This document shows positions 46,901 through 55,895 of a stretch of DNA of 64,000 nt, piece by piece. The first letter of the stretch is position 1, and each line of letters opens with the position of its first letter. Both the position numbers and the translations under genes were made by a program. Source of the stretch: Roseibium denhamense (GTDB taxonomy: Bacteria > Pseudomonadota > Alphaproteobacteria > Rhizobiales > Stappiaceae); assembly GCF_009711415.1 (NCBI RefSeq), contig NZ_SMLZ01000103.1, forward strand, positions 1-64,000. Direction: 5' to 3'. The notes beneath the pieces were generated by a model that worked only from the letters and a program-made list of their open reading frames with translations, was not told where the DNA came from and ran no database searches.

Positions 46901-47953
46901 ATGCCGATCACAGCCTTCGCCTATCCGGGCGATCTCAATACGCCAACCGGCGGGTATGGATATGACCGGCGTATCATAGCGGAGCTGGAAGCGCTTGGAT
47001 GGCCTTTGCAGCCCGTGCCCCTTGGCGAAGGGTTCCCATTTCCTGCGCCGGGGACGCTGGATGAAGCAAAAGAGACCCTCTTAAGCCTTCCGGCGAACAG
47101 CACCATAATCGTCGATGGGCTTGCCTTCGGCACCATGGGGGATGTCGCCGAAGCGATTTCAGAACGGCACCGGATTGTCGCTTTGGTGCACCATCCCCTG
47201 TGCATGGAAAACGGTCTTCCGGTGGATCAGGCAAGAGGTCTTGAACACACGGAAGCCAAGGCACTTTCCTTTGCGGATCATGTCATTGTGACGAGCCCAG
47301 GCACGGCAGAGCAGCTCGGCGACCTCTTCAACATTCCCAAATCCCGGATAACCATTGCCCTTCCCGGGACCGACATTCCGGACGTCAGAGCTGGCCGCCC
47401 AGGTGATATGGTCAGGCTCTTGAGTGTTGGAACGGTCGTGCCGCGAAAAGGCTATGATCTTCTGTTCGATGCACTTGCAGACCTGAAAGAATATGCCTGG
47501 CATCTCGATGTCGTGGGCGGTGTCGAAGCTGCCCCCCATTGCTATGAAGCGCTCAAGAGCCAGCTCCATGCAGCCGCTCTCACAGATCGTGTGACATTCC
47601 ACGGAAGTGTCGTGCAAGAACAGCTCGACGCGTATTACCGGAGTGCGCATGTCTTTGTACTGGCGAGCCAATATGAAGGCTACGGCATGGCTTTCACCGA
47701 GGCGATTGCATATGGCCTGCCGGTGATTGGCAGTGGGGAAGGGGCTGTTCGCGGGACCCTGCCCAAGGGTGCGGCAATCTATTGTGAAACCGGCAACGTG
47801 CCCGCGATGAAATCAGCCCTTGAGAGCTTGATTGTAGACCGGTCTCAATGGCATAGGCTCGCCGACGCAGCCCGGAAAGCATCGGCTGATTTCCCGGCCT
47901 GGGCGGATACGGCAAAACAGTTTGAGAGCGTTTTGAAAGGGTATGCAGTGTGA
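46901..47953 (+). CDS. Glycosyltransferase, GT4-like
   Basis: A GT-B-fold transferase of about 350 residues. Its C-terminal domain has VGTVVPRKGYDLLFDAL (about residue 175), VTFHGSVVQEQLDAYYRSA and the donor-binding EGYGMAFTEAIAYGLPVIGS (E-x7-E, about 263-282). It starts four bases after the PTPS-like gene; ATG 46880 inside that gene is an alternative. The gene immediately downstream is a methyltransferase whose start overlaps its stop (GTGA). The acceptor is unknown; a pterin-derived molecule fits the neighbours but is inference. Confidence 0.85.
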   Translation: MPITAFAYPGDLNTPTGGYGYDRRIIAELEALGWPLQPVPLGEGFPFPAPGTLDEAKETLLSLPANSTIIVDGLAFGTMGDVAEAISERHRIVALVHHPLCMENGLPVDQARGLEHTEAKALSFADHVIVTSPGTAEQLGDLFNIPKSRITIALPGTDIPDVRAGRPGDMVRLLSVGTVVPRKGYDLLFDALADLKEYAWHLDVVGGVEAAPHCYEALKSQLHAAALTDRVTFHGSVVQEQLDAYYRSAHVFVLASQYEGYGMAFTEAIAYGLPVIGSGEGAVRGTLPKGAAIYCETGNVPAMKSALESLIVDRSQWHRLADAARKASADFPAWADTAKQFESVLKGYAV

Positions 47954-48750
47954 GCGGATTTTCGAGCGATTGGCTGGCCTTGCGGGAGCCATTGGATTTG
48001 GCTGCACGGAACAGCACCGTGGAGCACGGCTTCTTCGATTGTCTGCCAAAAAGCGATGTTCGTATCCTCGATCTGGCAAGCGGTGCCGGGTCGACCATGG
48101 CGGCTTTGTCGCGCGCGCTGCCTGGCACGATTGAATGGGTCTTGTCTGACTATGATCCAGCACTGTTGCAACGGTCGCGGGAACGCTGCTCGGAATTTCC
48201 GAACGCCAAGGTGGAAACGCTACAGCTGGATTTGAATGCCGGTCTGCAGACGTTGCCATGGGGCAAGGTTGACGCCGTCACCACGAGTGCGTTTCTGGAC
48301 CTGGTTTCCGTGGAATTCGTGGATCGGCTCGTCGAGATTGTCATGGCGTGCGGCGTGCCGTTTCTCGCAAGCCTGACATATGACGGGCGTGTTCAGTTTT
48401 CGCCAGAGCATCCAGCTGATCCGGCTGTGCATGAGGCGCATGACCAGCACCAGATTACGGACAAGGGATTTGGGGCCGCTCTGGGGCCCGGCGCGGCAGA
48501 TTACGCCATTGCAGCATTCAAAGCTGCCGGTGCAAATGTTGTGTCCGGCCGGTCCGATTGGCGGGCAGGGCCGGATGATGTGGACTTTCTTCTGATGCTG
48601 CTGGACGGCTGGCGGTCCCTTGCCGAAAGTTGCGGAGGCGCGGAAAATGAGATCGCAGACTGGTGGGCCGACCGTCATCAAAGGATTCTGAGTGGAACGT
48701 TAGAGTTGTGTGTCGGGCACTTGGATTTCGTAGTTCTCCCGAAGCGGTAA
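47950..48750 (+). CDS. Class I SAM-dependent methyltransferase
   Basis: The 266-residue enzyme has AdoMet motif I RILDLASGAGST (about residue 40), acidic motif VLSDYDP and TLQLDLNAGL, and a TTSAFLDLVS post-motif. It starts at GTG 47950 inside the stop of the glycosyltransferase. The C-terminal half (HEAHDQHQITDKGFGAALG) is not a standard small-molecule type I can name. It ends the operon; no further gene follows for 250 bases. Confidence 0.8.
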   Translation: MSGFSSDWLALREPLDLAARNSTVEHGFFDCLPKSDVRILDLASGAGSTMAALSRALPGTIEWVLSDYDPALLQRSRERCSEFPNAKVETLQLDLNAGLQTLPWGKVDAVTTSAFLDLVSVEFVDRLVEIVMACGVPFLASLTYDGRVQFSPEHPADPAVHEAHDQHQITDKGFGAALGPGAADYAIAAFKAAGANVVSGRSDWRAGPDDVDFLLMLLDGWRSLAESCGGAENEIADWWADRHQRILSGTLELCVGHLDFVVLPKR

Positions 48751-48840
48751 TCCAGCGGATTTTTTACAAGCACAGCTGCGATGGATTTCCAGATGAGAAG
48801 GCCATAAGATGTCTATCAAAAGGGCTGTAAGTGAATAAAA

Positions 48841-48864
48841 GTTAATGTCTATTTCTGCATTAAC
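48841..48864. promoter_or_regulatory. Inverted repeat in AT-rich spacer before the carrier-protein operon
   Basis: GTTAATG and CATTAAC (7-bp perfect arms, 10-base gap) lie in a markedly AT-rich spacer (48751-49000). A near-palindromic TGACTTAAGTGTCA follows near 48907. Such symmetry suggests a repressor or activator site for the operon at 49001; no regulator gene adjoins it. Confidence 0.35.
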
Positions 48865-49000
48865 GTAAACAAAAAATTTATGCGGAACTTCGTTATTATT
48901 TACTATGTGACTTAAGTGTCATTTATGACTTTTTGCTCTACAACACGTTGCGAGTTCCGGACCCAAGCGATAGGGCCGCAGAGTTTGAAAGGACATAAAA

Positions 49001-49249
49001 ATGAATGACACTATCCGCGGTCTCCTGGCTAAACACGGCAATCTTCCTGTTGCGGTCACCGACGTCGCCGATGCAGCCGACCTTTATGATGCTGGACTAT
49101 CGTCCTTTGCTTCGGTGCAGGTCATGCTGGCGCTCGAGGAAGAATTCGACATCGAGTTTCCTGAACATCTTTTGAACCGCAAATCCTTCTCTTCGATCGA
49201 GGCGATTGAAGGGGCTGTATCCGAGATCCTTGAAGAACAGGCGGCCTGA
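49001..49249 (+). CDS. Carrier protein (acyl carrier protein fold)
   Basis: The 82-residue protein has the helix-II attachment region DAGLSSFASVQVMLALEEEF (about residues 30-49), where the second serine of LSS is the likely phosphopantetheine site in place of the usual DSL. Acidic helix II and DIEFPEHLLNRKSFSSIEAI follow. This is a discrete carrier like those charged by SerRS-like amino acid:carrier-protein ligases in rhizobia. No such ligase is in the window. The next gene starts two bases after the stop. Confidence 0.85.
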   Translation: MNDTIRGLLAKHGNLPVAVTDVADAADLYDAGLSSFASVQVMLALEEEFDIEFPEHLLNRKSFSSIEAIEGAVSEILEEQAA

Positions 49250-49251
49250 TC

Positions 49252-50433
49252 ATGAACGTTGCCGGTAAAATCTCCCCCATGGCGCTCGCCGACCGGGCTA
49301 AACGGGCTGCGAAAGTCGCTGCCGAATTTGCCGATCAGGTCGACAAAGAGGGCCGGTTTCCTGCCGAAGGTATGGAAGCCCTCAAGCAAGAGCGCCTTTT
49401 GGGTGTGATGATTGCACCGGAAAACGGCGGTGAGGGCGCCAGCCTGATCGAGGTCGCTGATATTTGTACCATCCTTGGCCAGGCCTGTTCCGCGACAGCC
49501 ATGACCTATGCGATGCACCAGATCCAGATCGCGAGCTTGGCTGATCATGCAATCGGAAGCGAGTGGCATGCGAATTTCCAGCGCCGGATCTGCGACGAGC
49601 AATTGTTGATCGCCTCGGCGACCAGTGAGGCGGGCATCGGCGGCAACTTGAGAAACTCGTTGTGCGCGATTGAAGAGGAAGGCGGCATTGCCCGGTTGGA
49701 GAAGGATGCAACAGTCATCTCCTACGGCGCCAATTCGGATGCGATCATGGTCACGTCCCGGCGTCATCCAGACGCAGCCCATTCCGATCAAGTCGCGACC
49801 GTGTTCCTCAAAGACCAATTCACCCTTGAAAGAACGACGGTCTGGGACACGCTCGGCATGCGCGGCACATGTTCTGATGGGTTTATTTTCAAGGCTGAAG
49901 CCCCAGCGGAACAGATCCTGCCGAGACCATTTGCGGAGATCGCGGCTCAGAGCATGCTCGCCGTCTCGCACCTTCTTTGGGGCGCGCTTTGGTACGGCAT
50001 TGCCGCTGACGCATTTGCACGCGCTCAGAGTTTCGTGAAAGCGGCTGCCCGCAAGACACCGGGCCAGGTGCCTCCGGGCGCCTTGCGCCTGTCTGAGGCT
50101 TCCAGTCTGTTGCAGCTGGTCAAAGCCAATGTGGTTGCAGGCTTGAAGCAGTTCGACGAGTGCAAGGGGAACGAAGACGCGTTGAATGCCATGAGCTTCT
50201 CTGTTGCCATGAACAACGTGAAAATCGGCACGTCGCAAACGATCCTGACCATCATCAATCACTGCATGCTGATCTGCGGGATTGCAGGCTACAAGAACGG
50301 AACGCCGTTCAGCCTCGGCCGGCATCTTCGTGATGCGCATTCCGCGCAGCTCATGATCTCCAATGATCGTATTCTCGGCAACACATCAACGATGCTGCTG
50401 GTGAACAAGCAGGACACCAGCCTGCTGGGGTGA
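49252..50433 (+). CDS. Acyl-CoA dehydrogenase-like flavoprotein
   Basis: The 393-residue protein has the acyl-CoA dehydrogenase architecture: N-terminal helices, a middle beta domain (TSEAGIGGN, VWDTLGMRGTCSDGF) and C-terminal helices with ICGIAGYKNG and RDAHSAQLM. The catalytic base expected in the YEGT-type motif after RDA is replaced by ISND, and no other obvious glutamate takes its place. It probably binds FAD, perhaps acting on a carrier-bound substrate through another base. It is in one operon with the carrier protein. Confidence 0.85.
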   Translation: MNVAGKISPMALADRAKRAAKVAAEFADQVDKEGRFPAEGMEALKQERLLGVMIAPENGGEGASLIEVADICTILGQACSATAMTYAMHQIQIASLADHAIGSEWHANFQRRICDEQLLIASATSEAGIGGNLRNSLCAIEEEGGIARLEKDATVISYGANSDAIMVTSRRHPDAAHSDQVATVFLKDQFTLERTTVWDTLGMRGTCSDGFIFKAEAPAEQILPRPFAEIAAQSMLAVSHLLWGALWYGIAADAFARAQSFVKAAARKTPGQVPPGALRLSEASSLLQLVKANVVAGLKQFDECKGNEDALNAMSFSVAMNNVKIGTSQTILTIINHCMLICGIAGYKNGTPFSLGRHLRDAHSAQLMISNDRILGNTSTMLLVNKQDTSLLG

Positions 50434-50499
50434 ATGTGGTTTGAACTTGACGATTTGGCCGAAGTGTCTCTGACCGGAGAGCTGAGGCGAAAGGCAACT

Positions 50500-51498
50500 A
50501 TGACGAACAAGATCTTCCCGGATCTCGACCCTACGAGCTACCAAAGGCATGCCCTGCATGCGCAGGACCGGGATTGGCCGGAAACCAATTGCTACCTCGA
50601 TGTCTGGATCGAGGTGTTGCCAGCTCTTGGATACGCGCCCGAGGCCTGCTTGGGGTATTCGATCACCCAGGATTTTGAAGGAGATCAGTTCACTTTCTTC
50701 AAGGTGCCGCTGGAAGATCTTGAACGGCTGTACGGGCTGCGGGTCACCGAACTTGCGATTTATGATCGTGTCGAGACCCACGTTGCCGAGCAGATCGCAC
50801 GCGGACGCCTGTCGCTGGTCGAAGTCGATAGCTACTATTTGCCGGACACACACGGTATTGGCTACCGCCAGGCTCACGGCAAGACAACGGTTGCCATCAA
50901 CCGCATCGACTTTGAGCAGCGGTCGATGGACTACTTCCATGGTCTTGGTCTGCACCGGCTGGAAGGCGAGGATTTCGATGGTATTTTCTGGAGAAACGCT
51001 CCAGAAGGCGCGTTGCCCTTCCTGCCCTACACCGAATTCGTGAAGTTTCCCGAGGTCCGCCGGACTGAAGACCATGTGCGCGCAACGGCCTTGTTTCTCT
51101 TGAAGCAGCATTTGGAGCGGCGCCCGGCCAGCAACCCCGTCAAGGCATTCGCTGAAGTCTTTCCAGCCCAAGTTGAAGCTGTTGCGGAAAGGCCATTTGA
51201 GTATTTCCATCTCTATGCCTTCAATACACTGCGCCAGATGGGCGCCAACTACGAACTGTTCGCGGCCCATCTCGATTGGCTGAGCGGCAACCAGATTGAC
51301 GGATTGGCGGAAGCGTCAGCGCAGGCCCGGAAAATCTCTACAACGTCAAAAGCCGTGCAATTCCAACTGGCGCGTGCCGTCATGCGCAAGAAGTTCGATA
51401 AGCTTGTGCCCGCCCTGCAGCCTTGTGTTGACGCCTGGGATGCGATGGTAGAAAGCCTTGACAAGAACATCGCTATTTCGTCGGCTCTTGCCGCCTGA
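50500..51498 (+). CDS. DUF1839 family protein
   Basis: A protein of about 332 residues with FPDLDPTSYQRHALHAQDR, WPETNCYLDVWIEVLPALG (residues about 8-45), HGIGYRQAHGKTTVAI and HGLGLHRLEGEDFDGIF. This is the DUF1839 pattern, whose function is not established. Conserved histidine and cysteine in ETNCYLD and HGIGY suggest a cysteine- or transfer-type active site, but that is speculation. ATG 50500 has AAAGG at a good distance; the ATG at 50434 directly abuts the dehydrogenase stop and would add 22 residues. Confidence 0.78.
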   Translation: MTNKIFPDLDPTSYQRHALHAQDRDWPETNCYLDVWIEVLPALGYAPEACLGYSITQDFEGDQFTFFKVPLEDLERLYGLRVTELAIYDRVETHVAEQIARGRLSLVEVDSYYLPDTHGIGYRQAHGKTTVAINRIDFEQRSMDYFHGLGLHRLEGEDFDGIFWRNAPEGALPFLPYTEFVKFPEVRRTEDHVRATALFLLKQHLERRPASNPVKAFAEVFPAQVEAVAERPFEYFHLYAFNTLRQMGANYELFAAHLDWLSGNQIDGLAEASAQARKISTTSKAVQFQLARAVMRKKFDKLVPALQPCVDAWDAMVESLDKNIAISSALAA

Positions 51499-51530
51499 CG
51501 ATCTCATCATTTCCCTGACAAGAGGCCGCT

Positions 51531-54020
51531 ATGTCTCAAGGATCCGCGCTGGAAGAGAGACAGCTCACTGACGGCTGGCAATTGATGGTGACCGAGCCGG
51601 GGGCATATGAAACGGCCTTCGCGATCGAGCACGGTTGGGACTGGGTTGATGCCAAGGTTCCCGGCACAGCCGCACAGGCACTCCGTGACGCTGGCCGTTT
51701 TGATCGTGAGAACCCGGTCCCGCTGCATTCCAAAGATGTTTGGTACAAATGCTGGTTTACTGCCAATCCGGGCACTTATGTGATCGATTTTTCCGGTCTG
51801 GCCACTGTTGCGGAAATCTATGTGAATGATGAGCGTGTCCTTGAGACCGCCAACATGTTCCGCAGCTACACCATCATGACAGAGCTGACGCAAGAAGCTC
51901 CCGCTGCCAATACAATTTCCATCTGTTTCCGGGCACTTGAGCCCCTTTTGGCCAAGAAGGGCCCGCGTGCCCGCTGGAAACCGCAGCTTGCAAACTCGCA
52001 AGGCCTGCGCCTTTTCCGGACAACATTGCTCGGCCGCATGCCCGGCTGGTGCCCGGAAATCCATCCGGTTGGTCCTTATCGTCCGATAGTGCTGAGGCCG
52101 GTCGGTGCAAAGAGCTGCAAGCTGTTGAGCCTGCAGAGCACGGTCGGTGCCGATGGCAGCGGGGTGCTGTCCGTTGCCGTCGACATGCCGGGCCTGAGCG
52201 GCGAAGCACATCTTGTTTGCGGCACCGAAAGATCAGAGTTCACACGCCGAAGCGATGGGAAGCTTGAAGCCGGCCTCAAACTTGGATCCGTTCAGCCCTG
52301 GATGCCGCATACCCATGGCACACCGGCACTTTACGACGTTGTAGTAGAGGCAGACGGCGATGTTTTTTCCCTTGGGAAAACCGGGTTCCGGTCCCTTCAA
52401 ATTGACCGCGGTCCCAACGGAGATGCCTTCGGCCTTGTCGTCAACGATGTTCCGGTATTTGCCCGCGGGGCGGTTTGGACAAATGCAGACATCATCGGCC
52501 TGAGGTCGGACCGGGACGTGTATCGCCCGCTTCTGGAAGCGGCGCGCGATGCGGGAATGAACATGCTGCGGATCGGCGGCACGATGCTGTACGAGAGCCG
52601 GGCGTTCTTTGAGCTTTGCGATGAACTCGGGATCCTCGTCTGGCAGGATTTTCAGTTCGCCAACTATGATTATCCGGTGAAGGACGAGCAGTTCGTCGCC
52701 GAGGTTTCGGCCGAAGTCGCAGACCAGCTGTCTCACGTGCAAGGCTGCCCTTCGCTTGGCGTGCTGTGTGGCGGCAGTGAAATCTATCAGCAGGGCGCGA
52801 TGATGGGGCTGCCGGAAGCTAGGTGGAAGGGGCCACTGTGTGAAGACATATTGCCGCCGTTGGCCGCAACTCATCGCCCGGATGTTCCCTATGTTGCCAA
52901 CTCGCCAATGCGCGGCGTGCTGCCATTTTCTCCGAATGAGGGTGTTGCCCATTACTACGGTGTCGGGGCCTATTTGAAGCCGCTCGACGATGCCCGCAGG
53001 GCGGACGTCAAATTCGCGTCCGAATGCCTGGCCTTCTCAAATATTCCAGACCAGGCGACGCTCGACCGCGATTTGCCGGTCGCGCCGAGCCATGATCCGC
53101 GCTGGAAGCAGCGTGTACCGCGTGACCGGGGCGCGGGCTGGGATTTTGAAGATGTCCGCGATCACTATCTGAAGACCCTCTACGGGGTCGATCCGCTTCA
53201 ACTCCGCTATGGTGATCCTGCGGCCTATCTGGATTTGGGCCGCGCGGTTGTTTGCGATGTCATGGAACAGACCTTTGCGGAATGGCGGCGCGCCGGATCA
53301 AATTGCCGGGGCGGCCTGGTCTGGACGTATCAGGATCTTCTGCCGGGCGCCGGCTGGGGCGTGGTGGATCCGGACGGAGCCCCCAAACCGGTCTATTTCG
53401 CCTTGAAACGGGCTTTCCGTCCGCTTCAGCTGGCGGTCACGGATGAGGGGACGAACGGGCTCGCCATTCATCTGATCAACGAGTTGCCCGAAGACCGGCC
53501 CGTCACCATCGAGCTGCAGTGCTATCGCGAGGGGAAAACCCCTGTCGTCTCAGGCAGCCTGAACGCCGATTTGGAAGCCCGGAGCGCACAAACCCTTAAT
53601 GCCGCCGAACTGATTGGCGCGTTTTTTGACGTAACATATGCCTATCGTTTCGGTCCTCCATCGCACGATGTGGCTTCTGTGCGGATACTGAACCCTGAGA
53701 CGGGCCTCTGTCTCGCCGAAACGTTTCACTTCACGAGTGCGTTTTCACGATCCAGCCGGATCGATGCCGCTATTGAGGCTGAGGTGCTTGAGGAAAGTGG
53801 TGGCACAACAAAACTGGCGATCACGTCTGACCGGTTCTTGTGGTTTGCCCATTTTGAGTGTCCCGGACTGCGCCCGAGCGACAACTGGACCCATATCGCC
53901 CCGGGCAAGCGGGTCGAGTTTGCCTTCGAGCCTGGTCTTTCCAGAACGCATCAAGAGCCGCCCGGCTCAATCCGGTTGAAGGCGCTGAACCTCTCGAGAC
54001 CTGCGCATATCAGCCTTTGA
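51531..54020 (+). CDS. Glycoside hydrolase family 2, beta-mannosidase-like
   Basis: The 829-residue protein has an N-terminal galactose-binding-like beta domain (about 20-180: WYKCWFTANPGTYVIDFSGL), an immunoglobulin-like domain and a TIM-barrel (about 300-650: GMNMLRIGGTMLYES, DELGILVWQDFQFANYDYP). The likely acid/base glutamate sits in LCGGSEIYQQ and the nucleophile in FASECLAF, so both catalytic residues are kept. No signal peptide is visible, so it should act in the cytosol, unlike most polysaccharide-degrading GH2 enzymes. It follows the DUF1839 gene closely. Confidence 0.85.
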   Translation: MSQGSALEERQLTDGWQLMVTEPGAYETAFAIEHGWDWVDAKVPGTAAQALRDAGRFDRENPVPLHSKDVWYKCWFTANPGTYVIDFSGLATVAEIYVNDERVLETANMFRSYTIMTELTQEAPAANTISICFRALEPLLAKKGPRARWKPQLANSQGLRLFRTTLLGRMPGWCPEIHPVGPYRPIVLRPVGAKSCKLLSLQSTVGADGSGVLSVAVDMPGLSGEAHLVCGTERSEFTRRSDGKLEAGLKLGSVQPWMPHTHGTPALYDVVVEADGDVFSLGKTGFRSLQIDRGPNGDAFGLVVNDVPVFARGAVWTNADIIGLRSDRDVYRPLLEAARDAGMNMLRIGGTMLYESRAFFELCDELGILVWQDFQFANYDYPVKDEQFVAEVSAEVADQLSHVQGCPSLGVLCGGSEIYQQGAMMGLPEARWKGPLCEDILPPLAATHRPDVPYVANSPMRGVLPFSPNEGVAHYYGVGAYLKPLDDARRADVKFASECLAFSNIPDQATLDRDLPVAPSHDPRWKQRVPRDRGAGWDFEDVRDHYLKTLYGVDPLQLRYGDPAAYLDLGRAVVCDVMEQTFAEWRRAGSNCRGGLVWTYQDLLPGAGWGVVDPDGAPKPVYFALKRAFRPLQLAVTDEGTNGLAIHLINELPEDRPVTIELQCYREGKTPVVSGSLNADLEARSAQTLNAAELIGAFFDVTYAYRFGPPSHDVASVRILNPETGLCLAETFHFTSAFSRSSRIDAAIEAEVLEESGGTTKLAITSDRFLWFAHFECPGLRPSDNWTHIAPGKRVEFAFEPGLSRTHQEPPGSIRLKALNLSRPAHISL

Positions 54021-54049
54021 TGACCAGGTCTTGCTTATTGAGTTTGGTA

Positions 54050-55813
54050 TTAGGCAGCGTCCGTCAGGTCCTTCGGTGCGCTTGATTGCGCTAGGGTGCT
54101 CAGATAGGTGCCGATTTCCTGCCTGGCCTTGTCCGGCAGGAAGTTATGATCGGAGTCTGGGATCATCATGACCGTCACATTCGGGAACTTGTGCAGCCCT
54201 TTTAGATCCGCGCCGAAATACGCCTTGAGCTGATCAACGCTCTCGTCATCAACGGTACATAGAATATGGACCTTTGTACCGCGCTGCCTCAGGGTTTCGA
54301 AGATGCCAAGTACTTCCTCCCGCATGCGCCCGAACTTGGAAGCACCGGGCAGAACAGCTGCGGAATACTGGGAGATTTTTTCCCGGAAGATTTTCCCGAA
54401 GGCGATTGCGACGGCCTTCAGCCGGATCTCGCCTTTGAACAATCGGACGAAGGTCTGCTTGTTCTTTAGCCGGTTCTTGTACTGAGCTATGGAGCGGTGC
54501 CCCATATTCTTCGGGTCGACAGGCTCGTCAGGGTCCCAAAGATACTTGAGCTGATTGATCAAAACGAGTTGGGTCACCCGCTCATCGCGCGCGGCGGCAT
54601 GGAAGGCCGAATAGGCACTGCTGCAGCGGCCGACAAGTGTCACCGGACCTTTGAACTGTTGCTCTGTTGTGTTCAAAATGTCGATAAAATCTTGCGTTGC
54701 GACGTCGGAATAAAGGACCACGCCGGAAAAGCCTGCTTTCGGGTCACTGTCCCCGGTATCAGCTCCGTCGAACCGCACAGCGGCAGTCCCATGAGACGCA
54801 AGATTCCTGGAACACAGGACATTCTCGCGCGCCCGGCCGCCATGATGATCGAACCCGCCGGTGTTTCCGATGATGAAGACGGGGGTGTCCTCACCGGCGT
54901 CCTTCGGTGCGCAGGTAATGCTGAAAAGCTGCTTTGTTTCTGTTTGTGTGAACTCGGCGAACTCATTGAAAGAAGGCCCGGATAAGGCGCACTTCCCGGC
55001 CATTGCAGGCAATGACTTTTCAGACTGAAGTGGTGCAGTTGCAGCGATCCACGCAATCACGTCCGAAATGAATTCTTCAGGTACGCGCGAAAGCAGGGGA
55101 TCGGCCATCAGCGCGTCATATCCATCAAACGGCCTGTATGTGAATTGTGCGCAGATACTTTGCAGGGCGTCGCGAAACTTCACCTCACCTGGCGTATCCC
55201 GGAAAATCGCTAGAACTGGCAAGTCCGCGCGGACAGGAAGCATGTCCGCTTTGAGTGCATCAATACCCTCAACAACGCCGCTCGGCAGGACCGTTCCATT
55301 TGCCTGCACGGCGTCCTGGTTTAAGAGCGATAGAGAAAGCCCTTCGGATTCGAATATGATTTTGGCGCGGAGTTTGATCTCACGGATGAAACGCCGGCCG
55401 TTTGTTACAGGCGCAGCCGATATCAAACCGGCAATCGTTGGCAGCTCATGCGCCAGCGTCTGCGCCACAAGTGCGCCAATGCCCAGTCCCAGGACAATAA
55501 CCCGCTTGCAACCTGTTCTGTCGCGGAGTTCCTGCTCAGCCTGCTTTGCAGCAAAGACCCAATCATCAAAAGTTTCGCCGCTGGGTGTGTCCAGAGAATC
55601 CACGGTTCCTGGATAGTCGAAGCGCAAAACCGGATAACCGCGCTCCGACAATTCACTGGCAAGAATACGGTACAATTTACGTGCACAGTGTTCGTCCGTT
55701 CCCCAGGTTCTGCAAAGAAGGACACCAGTCTCACCGGCCGTTCCGGAATCGGGGAGAGAGAGAAGTGCCGAAATTCCTTGGAAGCACAGAGGGGCAGTTT
55801 GGGAGCGGCGCAA
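54050..55813 (-). CDS. Double alpha/beta-hydrolase protein
   Basis: The 587-residue protein carries two alpha/beta-hydrolase folds in tandem. The first (about 25-260) has FDYPGT and an elbow reading VLGLGIGALVA, where the nucleophile position is isoleucine, so it is probably inactive. The second (about 300-580) has LVGRCSSAYSAF with an intact serine elbow and DSDHNFLPDKA supplying the histidine. Single-fold relatives occur in polysaccharide loci. It is convergent with the GH2 gene, with a 29-base gap. Confidence 0.72.
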   Translation of the reverse strand: MRRSQTAPLCFQGISALLSLPDSGTAGETGVLLCRTWGTDEHCARKLYRILASELSERGYPVLRFDYPGTVDSLDTPSGETFDDWVFAAKQAEQELRDRTGCKRVIVLGLGIGALVAQTLAHELPTIAGLISAAPVTNGRRFIREIKLRAKIIFESEGLSLSLLNQDAVQANGTVLPSGVVEGIDALKADMLPVRADLPVLAIFRDTPGEVKFRDALQSICAQFTYRPFDGYDALMADPLLSRVPEEFISDVIAWIAATAPLQSEKSLPAMAGKCALSGPSFNEFAEFTQTETKQLFSITCAPKDAGEDTPVFIIGNTGGFDHHGGRARENVLCSRNLASHGTAAVRFDGADTGDSDPKAGFSGVVLYSDVATQDFIDILNTTEQQFKGPVTLVGRCSSAYSAFHAAARDERVTQLVLINQLKYLWDPDEPVDPKNMGHRSIAQYKNRLKNKQTFVRLFKGEIRLKAVAIAFGKIFREKISQYSAAVLPGASKFGRMREEVLGIFETLRQRGTKVHILCTVDDESVDQLKAYFGADLKGLHKFPNVTVMMIPDSDHNFLPDKARQEIGTYLSTLAQSSAPKDLTDAA

Positions 55814-55895
55814 ATTCAGCCTCTTTAGGGTAAGGTTTTGGTCAAGGATATCGCAGACCCGTGAGCGGGAGCTTAATCAACGGGCATTTCGACAG

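Noticed and set aside
49084-50340. 418-residue minus-strand frame across the dehydrogenase-like gene
   Set aside because: It is a codon-bias shadow of the plus-strand gene, which has clear family motifs and operon context.
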